Origin: Oscillospiraceae bacterium
GTDB taxonomy: Bacteria; Bacillota; Clostridia; Oscillospirales; UBA644
Direction of reading: 5' to 3'
DNA length: 64,000 bases
Assembly (NCBI GenBank): GCA_015067305.1
Contig: SVMT01000009.1
Coordinates: 24,351-88,350, forward strand
The notes under the pieces were generated by a model. It searched no databases. It saw only the letters and a list, made by a program, of their open reading frames with translations, and was not told the DNA's origin. Below are positions 33,144-42,319 of this stretch, in pieces. The position numbers and the translations under genes were made by a program. Within the stretch, counting starts at the first letter, position 1. The number at the start of each line of letters is the position of its first letter.

Positions 33144-34016
33144 TCAGTTTTTCTTTGTAAGGAAGCAACCGCAAACTGCAGAAGCTGCTGCGAGGATGTA
33201 GAACAAACCTGAAACGTCAGCTGTGGAGGGGTTAACAGGTTCGGGATCAACTACGGGAGCAGGATCGGGTTCAACGGGAGCAACGGGTTCTGTGGGAACT
33301 TCAGGAGCTGCAACGGGAGCGAGCAATTCAACTTCGCCGAGAGCTTCTGTAGCAGACCAATAGTTGGAAGCGGAACCTCCGTCCTCTGCAGCACTTGCAG
33401 AATGAACGTAAGCATCTCTTGCAGCGTCGCCGTCTCTGTCATCGTTTACAGAGAATGTGTAACCGAAAATGTAACCTGCCTCAGGTGTGATCTTGGAAAC
33501 GAAGGGCTGTTTGATTTCTACGATATAGCCGTCGTTTGTCTTAACGTAACCTACGAGAGAAGCTGTATAAACTGCCTGATCGTATTCGATACCTGCAGCT
33601 GCGCCAATATCGTGCAATGTATGACCTGTAGATGTTACCATGTACATATAGTCACTGATGTCTTCATTAAAAGAGCCTGCTTCAGTATTTGTTTCAGAGA
33701 TCCAAAGATTGATACTGTCGTTTGCCTGACTTGCGAAGTCGGGACCGACAGTAGTATCTGTAACTACAACAAGATAATAAAGAGCTGTTTCATCCCAAAG
33801 GATCTTTGTATATGCAGTTACGTCGCCCTCTGTCCAGTCATCGCCTGTACCGATATAATCCTGAGTAACGGTAGTATCCCAGATAGGATCAATAACGCCG
33901 TCAATCACGGGAGCTGTAGTTGCATACGCAGCTGTTGATGTTACTGCCATTGAAGCAATGCCCATAGACATGATAAGCATTGACAATACCAGCAGGGTTA
34001 ATAATGTTTTTTTCAT
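33144..34016 (-). CDS. secreted CBM9/DOMON-like protein with C-terminal wall or membrane anchor
   Basis: 290 aa from ATG at 34016, chosen because GGTGG lies 6 bases upstream (an ATG four codons earlier has poor spacing). Signal peptide to about residue 30 (ending STAAYA). Residues ~32-230 look like a CBM9-type sugar-binding sandwich: APVIDGVIDPIWDTT at the start, TKILWDETALYYLVVVTD, and FSVNDDRDGDAARD. Then a Pro/Glu/Val linker and a C-terminal NPSTAD, hydrophobic helix and KKN tail, the layout of sortase-type anchors although TAD replaces TGD. No catalytic domain. It probably displays a carbohydrate-binding module on the cell surface. Confidence 0.8.
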   Translation of the reverse strand: MKKTLLTLLVLSMLIMSMGIASMAVTSTAAYATTAPVIDGVIDPIWDTTVTQDYIGTGDDWTEGDVTAYTKILWDETALYYLVVVTDTTVGPDFASQANDSINLWISETNTEAGSFNEDISDYMYMVTSTGHTLHDIGAAAGIEYDQAVYTASLVGYVKTNDGYIVEIKQPFVSKITPEAGYIFGYTFSVNDDRDGDAARDAYVHSASAAEDGGSASNYWSATEALGEVELLAPVAAPEVPTEPVAPVEPDPAPVVDPEPVNPSTADVSGLFYILAAASAVCGCFLTKKN

Positions 34017-34085
34017 TTTTTCCACCATACCTTTTCAAATTTATACAAAAACCATCCAACATTCAGGATACATTTCTGTACATTT

Positions 34086-34114
34086 ATTATACAATATTTT
34101 CATGCGATTGTCAA
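34086..34114 (-). promoter_or_regulatory. promoter of CBM9-like gene
   Basis: Minus strand TTGACA, 17-bp spacer, TATAAT; leader of about 60 bases. Confidence 0.8.
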
Positions 34115-34182
34115 TATGCAAAATAAACAAAAAAACACATTATCCTATCAATTAATTTCAACTATATAACGATTTACACAAA

Positions 34183-34217
34183 TAAAAAAACAAGAGAGAA
34201 ACTATGCAGTTTCTCTC
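34183..34217 (-). terminator. terminator of the yicC-to-NYN operon
   Basis: Minus strand GAGAGAAACT/AGTTTCTCTC 10-bp stem with a 4-base loop, followed by TTGTTTTTTT. The first strong terminator after yicC, some 12 kb upstream. Confidence 0.9.
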
Positions 34218-34245
34218 ATTAAAAAATATCCGGGAATTATAAAAA

Positions 34246-35055
34246 CTAATCTCCATTGACCCAAAGTCCGTCTTTTGCAAGCTTTTTGAAATCAGCTTTC
34301 AACGACACGACCTTTGAACCCTTGACGTATTCGGTTTTACGTACAATATAACCTCGCGCGATCAAATCATTCATTGCTTTTGAAATTGATTCAGGTTTAA
34401 CTTTATTGTATTTTGAAACAGTCTGGACTGTTTTTTCAAATGTGATCTTTCCTTTGGGATTACCTTTGGATTCAAGATATTTAAAATTCTTGAGGATCAT
34501 ATCACAATAGATCTTATCAAGATCATCGGCGGTGGGTATTTCCATCCACCAGGAAGCGGACATCTTCAGCTGATTACTGAATGCACCCTTTACTCCGAAA
34601 ACACCTACCTGCTTTTTGCAGAAAGTCTTTAAAAATGCAACGACCGAATTAAAATGAGCGTCGCCTGTGAAAATTATAAACATCTCAGTACCGTCGTCCT
34701 GAAATGCCTGCTGGTAAATATGGTCCAGCATAATAAAATCGGTAAAATCCTTTTCATTTTTAGGATTAACATTACGTGTTTCTATGATCTTATTTGAAAA
34801 ACCTCTGATCTTCGGTATCTCATTAGCAATAGACGGATTGGAAAAATCGGCAAAAAATATGATCTCTTTAACATCAGCCATTTCCATTATGGAATTCACC
34901 CATGATTGCAAGTCGGGTTTCATATTGTAAAGCTTTTCCATTGAAATATACCAATGCTCATAATCAATAAAAGCGACTGCCTTTGGCTTCTTTTTCTTGT
35001 TGCGACCAAATAAAAATCCTATCTTAATCACTCCCTTTCTTTTAAACTTATTCAA
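34246..35055 (-). CDS. NYN-domain (PIN-like) nuclease with winged-helix tail
   Basis: 269 aa. NYN ribonuclease fold with the acidic residues in place: AFIDYEHW (Asp31), EKDFTDFIMLDH, and FTGDAHFNSVV. The C-terminal ~70 residues look like a winged helix (VQTVSKYNKVKPESISKAMN). Probably a single-strand RNA endonuclease. The start is uncertain: TTG at 35055 has GAAAGG 9 bases upstream, and no ATG occurs before the domain; a second AAGGGAG at about 35035 has no normal start at good spacing. It follows thiN by 29 bases and ends the long operon. Confidence 0.82.
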   Translation of the reverse strand: MNKFKRKGVIKIGFLFGRNKKKKPKAVAFIDYEHWYISMEKLYNMKPDLQSWVNSIMEMADVKEIIFFADFSNPSIANEIPKIRGFSNKIIETRNVNPKNEKDFTDFIMLDHIYQQAFQDDGTEMFIIFTGDAHFNSVVAFLKTFCKKQVGVFGVKGAFSNQLKMSASWWMEIPTADDLDKIYCDMILKNFKYLESKGNPKGKITFEKTVQTVSKYNKVKPESISKAMNDLIARGYIVRKTEYVKGSKVVSLKADFKKLAKDGLWVNGD

Positions 35056-35084
35056 TATATAAAACCTTTCGGCTCCCGGACAAA

Positions 35085-35708
35085 TTATTCTTTAACGGTA
35101 TAGACCTCAAGACCGCCTTTTCTGCAAGTTATAACGGAGTCTTTGCCCTCCAACTGTTCATTGCTGACACCTATGGGGAAATCGTCACGGATCGTATAGT
35201 TATCCAATTCATATTTCATATTTTTCAATGTCACGCCAACGGTTTTACAACCGCAAGGAAAAACTGAAATATATCTGATACTGCGATCATAAGGAATAAC
35301 AAGTTCATCATTTGCCTTGACGACATCAACTCTTGTATATCCGTCTGAAATAAAACCTTTACATTTCTTACGGATAAATTTCAGCACAGAAACAGCGCCT
35401 TTTGTATGGTCTTCCCTGCCGCCGATACCTCCCGCGAGAATTATCTCGTCAAATCCCTTTGCCATTGCAACCTTTGCCGCATACATGGCATCAGTATCAT
35501 CCTTTTCGGTGGGGAGAGTTATCACGTTCTCAGCCTCATTGCCAACAGCGGAATAAGAATCAAAATCACCAAGAAGAATATCAGGTTTTACGCCTAATCT
35601 TTCCGCATATTTAAAACCGCTGTCTGCACAGATTATGTAATCGCCTTCTCTTATCTCGCAAGGATATCTGTCGCTTTCAGACCAGCAAAAGATCAAAGCT
35701 CTTTTCAT
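35085..35708 (-). CDS. thiN: thiamine pyrophosphokinase
   Basis: 207 aa from ATG at 35708, which overlaps the rsgA stop as ATGA. Converts thiamine plus ATP to thiamine pyrophosphate. N-terminal ICADSGFKYAERLGVKPDIL and LLGDFDS, then TEKDDTDAMYAAKVA, GGIGGREDHT and a C-terminal beta domain ending in GGLEVYTV. The gene position after prpC-prkC-rsgA is conserved in Firmicutes, although rpe is absent here. Confidence 0.95.
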   Translation of the reverse strand: MKRALIFCWSESDRYPCEIREGDYIICADSGFKYAERLGVKPDILLGDFDSYSAVGNEAENVITLPTEKDDTDAMYAAKVAMAKGFDEIILAGGIGGREDHTKGAVSVLKFIRKKCKGFISDGYTRVDVVKANDELVIPYDRSIRYISVFPCGCKTVGVTLKNMKYELDNYTIRDDFPIGVSNEQLEGKDSVITCRKGGLEVYTVKE

Positions 35709-36565
35709 TTGTCTTCCCATTTTTTATATTCACCAAGTTCTTCGTACATTTGAATATAGCTTTCATATCTGCTTTTTTGGATCTTGCCTTCTTCAACTGC
35801 TGCCCTGACCGCACAACCGAGATCTTTAACATGGGCACAGTCATGGAAACGGCAATCGCCGAAATATTTACCGAATTCAGCGAAACATTCAGCCAATTTG
35901 CTTCTGTCTTTCAGATCGAATGCTTCAAGCTCCAGAGATGAAAATCCGGGAGTATCGGCAATAACACCGCCGCAGACATCAAAAAGTTCAGCACATCTCG
36001 TGGTATGTTTTCCTCGTCTGAGACGCTCACTGACATTTCCTGTTTCTCTGAGAAGTTCGGGGGCTATCGCATTAAGCAAAGTGGATTTTCCCACACCTGA
36101 AACGCCTGCAAGGACACAGGTACATCCGTTAATCTCATTTACAATGGCTTCCGTACCGTTTTTTTCAGAAGCGGAAACAAAATAAGATCTGTAAGGGAGA
36201 TTTCCATAGACCTCGGAAACCCCTGTAGTATCTTCGTAATCACTCTTATTGAGTATCAAAACAGGTTCGATACCGTGATATTCCGCAACTGCGATCATTT
36301 TATCAATATTATAAAAACAAGGATCGGGGTTACGGAGAGCTATAACGATCAACAATTTGTCTATATTGGAAACGGGAGGTCTTATCAGAGTATTCTTTCG
36401 GGGAAGTAATTCTTCAATAACATTGTCTCCAAGCAAAACATAGTCCCCTGCTCGAAGTTCTGAACCCTTTTTGAGGATATTTTTCCTCGCTTTAAGTTCG
36501 GTAAAACCCTCTTCGGTCCTGACTGTATAAAGTCCGCCCGTTCCTTTGTAAATACGTCCTGTCAT
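35705..36565 (-). CDS. rsgA: ribosome small-subunit-dependent GTPase RsgA
   Basis: 286 aa. Circularly permuted GTPase acting in late 30S maturation: OB-fold N-terminus, then G4 ILNKSDY, G1 AGVSGVGKSTLLNAI and G3 IADTPGFSSLE in that order, and a C-terminal zinc knuckle CRFHDCAH...C. Ten bases after prkC in the conserved phosphatase-kinase-GTPase order; PrkC is known to phosphorylate this GTPase in Bacillus. Confidence 0.97.
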   Translation of the reverse strand: MTGRIYKGTGGLYTVRTEEGFTELKARKNILKKGSELRAGDYVLLGDNVIEELLPRKNTLIRPPVSNIDKLLIVIALRNPDPCFYNIDKMIAVAEYHGIEPVLILNKSDYEDTTGVSEVYGNLPYRSYFVSASEKNGTEAIVNEINGCTCVLAGVSGVGKSTLLNAIAPELLRETGNVSERLRRGKHTTRCAELFDVCGGVIADTPGFSSLELEAFDLKDRSKLAECFAEFGKYFGDCRFHDCAHVKDLGCAVRAAVEEGKIQKSRYESYIQMYEELGEYKKWEDK

Positions 36566-36574
36566 TCTTTATCC

Positions 36575-38341
36575 TCAGCTTTCGGGTACATAAGTGCCGT
36601 TGGCTATGGCTTCATCTATTGAACCCTTACTTACATAGATTATAACGTCTGAACCTTTATCTATGATAGTGTCTTTTTCAACACTCTGAGAAATAACGAA
36701 ACCTGCTTTAACTTCGTCATTGTATTCTTCACGAATGATGGGATAGAGAGATTCCTGATAAAGAGCTGTAACCGCAAGTTCCTTTTTCAGACCGACAACG
36801 CTTGGCATATAGATCTGACCCATTTCGGAACTGTAGCTCACATACAGTTTTACAGTTGTGGATACAGGAACAGTTAAACCTACAGCAGGTTCTGTTTTAA
36901 TTACAAAACCTTCCTCTACTGTAGAGCTTTGTATCTGAATTATCTCAACGATCAGATCAGCTTGTCTGAGCTTAAGTTGAGCCTGAGCTTTTTCCCAGTT
37001 CACAACATCGGGTATCTGAACTTCGCGTTTTCCTTTACTTACTTTCAGTTCGATCGTAGTTCCTGCCGCATACTGACCTTCGGAAGGATTCTGTTCCACG
37101 ATCATTCCTGCACCGATAGTGTTGTCATAAACTTCTTCCGTTTCAAAAACGAAATTTCTGATATAAACAGGGTCATTGATAACATCTTCGGCAATTTTAC
37201 CAACAAGGGACGGAATATCAACAAGATCCTCATTGAACTGATGAACCATCATATCCATAACGCCGTAACCGAGCAATGCAAGAATAGCGCCAAGGAATAT
37301 ACCTGCAGTGGCTGAAAGGAATTTATTACGAATTCTCGCCATTCTATACTGTCTGGCAGTCTTTTTCTTTCTTTTCTTTTTGGCGGGTGATTTTTTAGTA
37401 TTATTTGAAGCTTTTGGTTTTTCGGACTGAGCAGGAGTTTCAAGTTCTGTTGTCTTTTCGTCTTCCTTTGGAGTTTCAGCCGCAGGACCGAATTTATAAT
37501 CAAATACCGTCTCCCTGTTATCTTCCAATATCTTGAGGTCGATAAGAAACTCTTTTGCCTGCAAGTATCTTCTGTTGGGGTCTTTCTGCATAGCCTTAAG
37601 AATGATCTGCTCAAGACCTTCGGGAATATTGGGATTTATTTCACGGGGAGGCTGAGGCTCCTGCTGAACCTGCATGAGCGCAACAGAAACGGGCGTTTCT
37701 GCAGTAAAAGGCAACTGACCTGTAGCCATTTCATACAGCATTACACCTGTGGAATAGATATCGGATTTTTCGTCTGTTGTAAGACCTCTCGCCTGTTCGG
37801 GACTTATATAGTGAACAGAACCGATAGCCGTATCTGTCATTGTAATTGTCTCAAAATTGGAAACATGAGCGATACCGAAGTCTGTTACTTTTACAGTACC
37901 GTCATCAAGGAGCATGATATTGTGAGGCTTAATATCACGGTGAATAACTCCACGCTCATGGGCATGGCGCAGAGCGCTCAATATCTGCTTGCAATAACCT
38001 ATAGCCTCGGACGCAGAGATAGCACCCGTGACTTCTATATATTCTTTCAAAGTTCTGCCTTCGATGAATTCCATAACGATATATTGGATATCGCCCTCAA
38101 AATTAACGTCGTAAACGTCCACGATATTTTTGTGAGAAAGCATCGCAATGGCTCTGGATTCGTTAAGGAAACGGCGTCTGAAACGTTCATCTTTAACGAA
38201 TTCATCTTTTAAAATTTTGACGGCGACAAAACGGTTTTCAAGGTTATCCACAGCCTTGTAAACCACAGCCATACCGCCTATACCGACGATCTCAACTATA
38301 CTGTATCGGTCGTTCAAAACACTTCCGACAAGGTTTTTCAA
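36575..38341 (-). CDS. prkC: serine/threonine kinase with PASTA repeats
   Basis: 588 aa. Cytoplasmic Hanks-type kinase (residues 1-270): VGIGGMAVVYKA glycine loop, Lys42 in VAVKIL, HRDIKPHNIM, DFGIAHVSN and SVHYISPEQARG. A basic/proline linker leads to a single membrane helix (about 345-365). Outside are three PASTA domains (starting near DIPSLVGK, QIPDVVNW and YMPSVVGL) that in relatives bind muropeptides. Controls growth, cell-wall synthesis and, in Bacillus, spore germination. The start overlaps the phosphatase stop by 4 bases. Confidence 0.97.
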   Translation of the reverse strand: MKNLVGSVLNDRYSIVEIVGIGGMAVVYKAVDNLENRFVAVKILKDEFVKDERFRRRFLNESRAIAMLSHKNIVDVYDVNFEGDIQYIVMEFIEGRTLKEYIEVTGAISASEAIGYCKQILSALRHAHERGVIHRDIKPHNIMLLDDGTVKVTDFGIAHVSNFETITMTDTAIGSVHYISPEQARGLTTDEKSDIYSTGVMLYEMATGQLPFTAETPVSVALMQVQQEPQPPREINPNIPEGLEQIILKAMQKDPNRRYLQAKEFLIDLKILEDNRETVFDYKFGPAAETPKEDEKTTELETPAQSEKPKASNNTKKSPAKKKRKKKTARQYRMARIRNKFLSATAGIFLGAILALLGYGVMDMMVHQFNEDLVDIPSLVGKIAEDVINDPVYIRNFVFETEEVYDNTIGAGMIVEQNPSEGQYAAGTTIELKVSKGKREVQIPDVVNWEKAQAQLKLRQADLIVEIIQIQSSTVEEGFVIKTEPAVGLTVPVSTTVKLYVSYSSEMGQIYMPSVVGLKKELAVTALYQESLYPIIREEYNDEVKAGFVISQSVEKDTIIDKGSDVIIYVSKGSIDEAIANGTYVPES

Positions 38342-39090
38342 GCTTCAGCCCCTCCTTCCGAATCATTGACCATAATAACAACTGTAATATTATCTTTACC
38401 GCCATGTTCATTGGCAAGGGCTACGAGTTTTTCACAGACATTTTCAGGGGCTTCTGTTTTAAGTACTTGTTCTATCTCTTCAACGGATACCATAGTTGTC
38501 AGGCCGTCAGAGCAAAGCAAGACAGTTTCATTACTGTATCCGTCAAGTCTGGAGCTGTCGACAGCTACACCGTTCATTATACCGAGAGCACGTGTGATAA
38601 CATGTCTGTAAGGATGATTTTCAGCTTCATCGGGGGTAATTTCTCCGCTGTCGATCATTTCCTGAACAATACTGTGGTCACGGGTCACAGGAACAAGGTG
38701 TCCATCCGAGAAAATATACGCACGGCTGTCACCGACGTGTGCCACATACATAGCCTCGTCGATATAAAATGATATAACAGCAGTTGTTCCCATACCTTTC
38801 AGATCAGGTTCTGCAATGGATCTTGCAAAAACGGAATCGTTTGCTTTTTCAAGAGAAAGTTCGAGTAGCTTACAGATATCTCTATCTCTGCCGAAAGTTT
38901 CGTAAGCATCTGAAATCGTCTGTCGAATAGCTTCAGTCGCTGTCTCGCTTGCGATATTCCCCCCTGCATGACCTCCCATACCGTCGCAAACGACAGCATA
39001 GCAGCAGTTGATATCATATTCACAAAAGTCGAATGTATCCTGATTGTTGGATCGAACCCTTCCTACATCCGTCAGTCCGTAAATTCTCAT
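38338..39090 (-). CDS. prpC: PP2C-type serine/threonine phosphatase
   Basis: 250 aa. Reverses PrkC phosphorylation. PP2C metal motifs: TDVGRVRSNNQD, VVCDGMGGHAGG, GTTAVISF, AHVGDSRAYIF, CSDGLT and GGKDNITVV. ATG with AAGGGGG upstream; 4-base ATGA overlap with prkC ensures balanced synthesis. Confidence 0.97.
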   Translation of the reverse strand: MRIYGLTDVGRVRSNNQDTFDFCEYDINCCYAVVCDGMGGHAGGNIASETATEAIRQTISDAYETFGRDRDICKLLELSLEKANDSVFARSIAEPDLKGMGTTAVISFYIDEAMYVAHVGDSRAYIFSDGHLVPVTRDHSIVQEMIDSGEITPDEAENHPYRHVITRALGIMNGVAVDSSRLDGYSNETVLLCSDGLTTMVSVEEIEQVLKTEAPENVCEKLVALANEHGGKDNITVVIMVNDSEGGAEA

Positions 39091-39135
39091 AATTTGCCCC
39101 CTTGAAGTGAATCCTAAAAGAAAACCAAGTAAAAT

Positions 39136-40158
39136 TTATTTTTCTTTCATTGCAGTCTGTCGGAGCTGTCCGCAGGCCGCATTTATTTCTTTGCCCAAAG
39201 AACGTCTCAGAGTTGTGTTTATACCTCTCGAAGTGAGGATATCGCTGAAACGCTTTATACGCTCGGGAGTTGTAGGCATAAGTCCTCTTTCCTCCACGAA
39301 ATTTACATTGATAAGATTTACATGGCAAAGCATTCCTTTGAGAAGTTTGGCCAAGGTTTCTGCGTGCTTATCGCTGTCGTTTATGCCCTTGATAAGAGTA
39401 TATTCAAAAGAGATCCTCCGACCCGCAATTTCAATGTAAGACTTGCAGGCTGAAATGAGTTTTTCCACATCATAGCTCTTGTTTACAGGCATTATTTTAT
39501 TTCTCGTCTCGTTATCTGGCGCATGGAGCGACACCGAAAGAGTTATCTGAAGTTTCTCTTTTGCAAGCTCCAGAATCTTCGGAACAAGTCCACAGGTTGA
39601 AACTGAAACATGACGGTGACTCATATTCATTCCTCTCTCATCGTTGAGATTTTTCAAGAAACGGAGAAGATTATCGTAATTATCCAGCGGCTCACCGATA
39701 CCCATAATAACTATGGAAGAAACTCCGTGGAGCTTATTCAGAAGTGCCACCTGACAGTACATTTCCCCTGCGGTAAGGCTTCTTTGAAGTCCGTGGAGTG
39801 AGCTTGCGCAGAAAGCACAAGCCATACGGCAACCGACCTGAGATGAAATGCAGATAGAATTACCGTGTTTATAATTCATAACAACGGCTTCAATAAGAGC
39901 ACCATCTGAAAGCTTGAAGAGATATTTTACCGTACCGTCGCTGTCCACAAGCTTTTTCTGAATATCGAGCACGGGAAGTTCTGCGACCTCGGATAGCTTT
40001 TTTCTCAAATCAAGACTGAGGTCTGTCATCTCATTGAAATCAAGGATACCCTTGGAAATATTTCTGTATATCTGCCCTGCGCGGAATTTCGGAAGTCCAA
40101 GCTCCGTCACAAAGGCTGTCAGTTCATCAAAACTGAGTGATGCAATATCTGTTTTCAT
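39136..40158 (-). CDS. rlmN: dual-specificity 23S rRNA/tRNA adenine-C2 methyltransferase RlmN
   Basis: 340 aa. Radical SAM enzyme methylating A2503 of 23S rRNA and A37 of some tRNAs. Cluster motif CRMACAFCASS (CX3CX2C), GIGEPLDNYDN, the methyl-carrying cysteine region VSTCGLVP, and the conserved end AACGQLRQTA. Usual length. In B. subtilis rsmB sits before rlmN; here a zinc metallopeptidase gene takes that place. Confidence 0.97.
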   Translation of the reverse strand: MKTDIASLSFDELTAFVTELGLPKFRAGQIYRNISKGILDFNEMTDLSLDLRKKLSEVAELPVLDIQKKLVDSDGTVKYLFKLSDGALIEAVVMNYKHGNSICISSQVGCRMACAFCASSLHGLQRSLTAGEMYCQVALLNKLHGVSSIVIMGIGEPLDNYDNLLRFLKNLNDERGMNMSHRHVSVSTCGLVPKILELAKEKLQITLSVSLHAPDNETRNKIMPVNKSYDVEKLISACKSYIEIAGRRISFEYTLIKGINDSDKHAETLAKLLKGMLCHVNLINVNFVEERGLMPTTPERIKRFSDILTSRGINTTLRRSLGKEINAACGQLRQTAMKEK

Positions 40159-40174
40159 GATGTTTTACCTATTT

Positions 40175-40867
40175 TCAGCGGTTACGTCTTCTTGAAATCA
40201 ATATAAGTCTCAATAATTGTGCGAATGAGACCGCTAACGCCGCAACATAAGTCAAAGCGGCTGCTGTCAGAACTTTTTTAGTCATTTTCAATTCTTCATC
40301 GTTAAGTGCCCCGCTTGCTTCGAGAGATTTCATTGCCCTTGAAGATGCGTTCAGCTCAACGGGTAAAGTTACCAGATGGAAAAGAGTTGCAAGACCGAAA
40401 AAGATTATACCTAAATTTACAAGCAATTCAAAATTGAATACAAATCCGATAAGGATAAGCGGCATTGAAAGCGTCGAACCGATATTTGCAACGGGAACAA
40501 GGGCATTTCTGAAATTTATAGGCCCGTAATTGCTGTAATGCTGAACTGTATGCCCTGCTTCGTGGGCCGCAATACCCAAAGCTGCCACTGAAGTTTGACC
40601 GTAAACGCCCTCGGAAAGTCTGATTATCTTCTCATTTGGGCTGTAGTGGTCAGTAAGCTGACCAGCAACGGGCTGCACGGCAACATCTCTGATGCTGTTA
40701 TTTCGGAGAATGTATGAAACAGCCTCATTTGAAGTCATGCCTCTGCGAGACATAACTTTTGAGTATTTTGCGTAAGTGGATTTAACCTTAGCTTGAGCGT
40801 AAATTGATAAAATCAACGCAGGTATAACCAATACGATATACCAAATATCTATTCCGTAATAAGGCAT
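40175..40867 (-). CDS. neutral zinc metallopeptidase, YugP type
   Basis: 230 aa with an N-terminal membrane helix and two to three C-terminal ones. Zinc motif HEAGH in GIAAHEAGHTVQHY with flanking SVAALG, and ELNASSRAMKSLE, where the later acidic residue probably completes the site. This family (formerly DUF, B. subtilis YugP) is a membrane protease of unknown target. It is embedded between fmt and rlmN, as often in Clostridia. Confidence 0.92.
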   Translation of the reverse strand: MPYYGIDIWYIVLVIPALILSIYAQAKVKSTYAKYSKVMSRRGMTSNEAVSYILRNNSIRDVAVQPVAGQLTDHYSPNEKIIRLSEGVYGQTSVAALGIAAHEAGHTVQHYSNYGPINFRNALVPVANIGSTLSMPLILIGFVFNFELLVNLGIIFFGLATLFHLVTLPVELNASSRAMKSLEASGALNDEELKMTKKVLTAAALTYVAALAVSFAQLLRLILISRRRNR

Positions 40868-40900
40868 AACAGCCCTCCATTCAATTCATTTAATTCTGTT

Positions 40901-41818
40901 TTATTCAAATTTTTCAGGTTTATTACCTCTCAGGAAATCTGCGCCGCCCATACGTTTTTTGCCTTCGGGCTGAATTTCGTCGATTCTGATAAATCCGTCA
41001 CCTGTACGGACGATAAGTTCCTTACCCGGAACTATCTGACCGCATTCAAAGTCGCCTTTTATTGTATTTTCAACAATGGAGGCTTTGAATATTTTTGTGT
41101 TTTTACCGCCGCAAAGAGCATACGCTGTGGGAATAGGAGAAAGACCTCTGACTCTGTTTACGATATTCTTTGCAGAATCGGTAAAATCAATTTTTCTTGT
41201 TTCGTTTGTTATCATTGAAGCATAACAGCTTTCGCCCGTCTGCTTTTCGGGAACGAGTGTTCCCTCTTCAAGGGCTTTCAGCGTATCGACCAAGAGTTTA
41301 CCGCCCATTTCAGCAAGTCTGTCGTGGAGCGTTCCAACGTCGTCATCTGCGGTAATTTTGGTTTCCGCTTTCAAGAGCATATCACCTGTATCAAGCCCTT
41401 CATCCATAAGCATTGTAGTAACACCCGTTTTTTCTTCACCGTCAATGAGACAAAAATTTATGGGTGCCGCACCTCTGTATTTGGGAAGCAAAGATGCGTG
41501 AACGTTAACACAACCCTTGGGAGGATAATTCAGAATATAGGGTGGAAGAATCTTTCCGTAAGCCGCAACGATGATAACATCGGGTTTTACTTCGTCGAGA
41601 AGTTCCTGAAGTTCACCGTTTTTGATTTTATCGGGCGTATATACAGGAATATCAAGTGTCAAAGCATAAGCCTTTACAGGAGTGGGGGTTAAAGTGTAAC
41701 CTCTGCCCTTTGGTTTATCGGGCTGAGAAACCACCGCATTGACCTCGTAACCTGCTTCAACCATCGCTTTAAGAGACTCTACAGCGAAATCCGAAGAGCC
41801 CATAAAAATACTGCGCAT
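40901..41818 (-). CDS. fmt: methionyl-tRNA formyltransferase
   Basis: 305 aa. Formylates initiator Met-tRNA. FMGSSDFAVESLKAM start, VSQPDKPKGRG, catalytic Asn/His region VNVHASLLPKYRGAAPI, and GETGVTTM-type loop (GEEKTGVTTMLMDEGLDTGD). C-terminal OB domain present. ATG overlaps the def stop by one base (TAATG). Confidence 0.97.
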   Translation of the reverse strand: MRSIFMGSSDFAVESLKAMVEAGYEVNAVVSQPDKPKGRGYTLTPTPVKAYALTLDIPVYTPDKIKNGELQELLDEVKPDVIIVAAYGKILPPYILNYPPKGCVNVHASLLPKYRGAAPINFCLIDGEEKTGVTTMLMDEGLDTGDMLLKAETKITADDDVGTLHDRLAEMGGKLLVDTLKALEEGTLVPEKQTGESCYASMITNETRKIDFTDSAKNIVNRVRGLSPIPTAYALCGGKNTKIFKASIVENTIKGDFECGQIVPGKELIVRTGDGFIRIDEIQPEGKKRMGGADFLRGNKPEKFE

Positions 41819-42282
41819 TATTCGTCATCCTCGTTCAAGTATTCTATAACGTGTTCTCTGAAAAGTTTGCCGTCGAGATGGTCTGTTTCGTGGCAGATGC
41901 AAACGGCTGTAATGCCCGTTCTTGTAAGGGAAAATTTATTTCCGTCAACGTCGTAAGCTTCAACAGTAACCTTTGCGGGACGCTTTGTTTTACCGAAAAC
42001 ACCTGGGACGGAAAGACAGCCTTCATTTGCGAACTGTTCTCCGCTTTTTTCCGTTATAACAGGGTTGATAAGTGTAATAAAATCCCCGTTATCGTCAATT
42101 ACGATAGCCAATCTGCGAAGAACACCTATCTGAGGTGCCGCAAGTCCGAGACCGTCAGCCTTGATAAGTGTATCGGTCATATCCTTTACAAGGGACTTCA
42201 ATTTTGAATCGAAAGAAGTCACGGGTTTGCAAACTTTTGAAAGACTTTCGTAGCCTTCTGTAACTATTTCTCTTAATGCCAT
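41818..42282 (-). CDS. def: peptide deformylase
   Basis: 154 aa from the ATG preceded by AAAGGAG with 9-base spacing; the longer frame would use TTG. Removes the formyl group from new proteins. The three motifs are GLAAPQIGV (GxGxAAxQ type), EGCLSVPG with the metal cysteine, and CHETDHLDG with the HExxH histidines. Pairs functionally with fmt next to it. Confidence 0.97.
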   Translation of the reverse strand: MALREIVTEGYESLSKVCKPVTSFDSKLKSLVKDMTDTLIKADGLGLAAPQIGVLRRLAIVIDDNGDFITLINPVITEKSGEQFANEGCLSVPGVFGKTKRPAKVTVEAYDVDGNKFSLTRTGITAVCICHETDHLDGKLFREHVIEYLNEDDE

Positions 42283-42319
42283 TTCTATTTTCTCCTTTAC
42301 TTTGCCCGATTTTCTCGGT

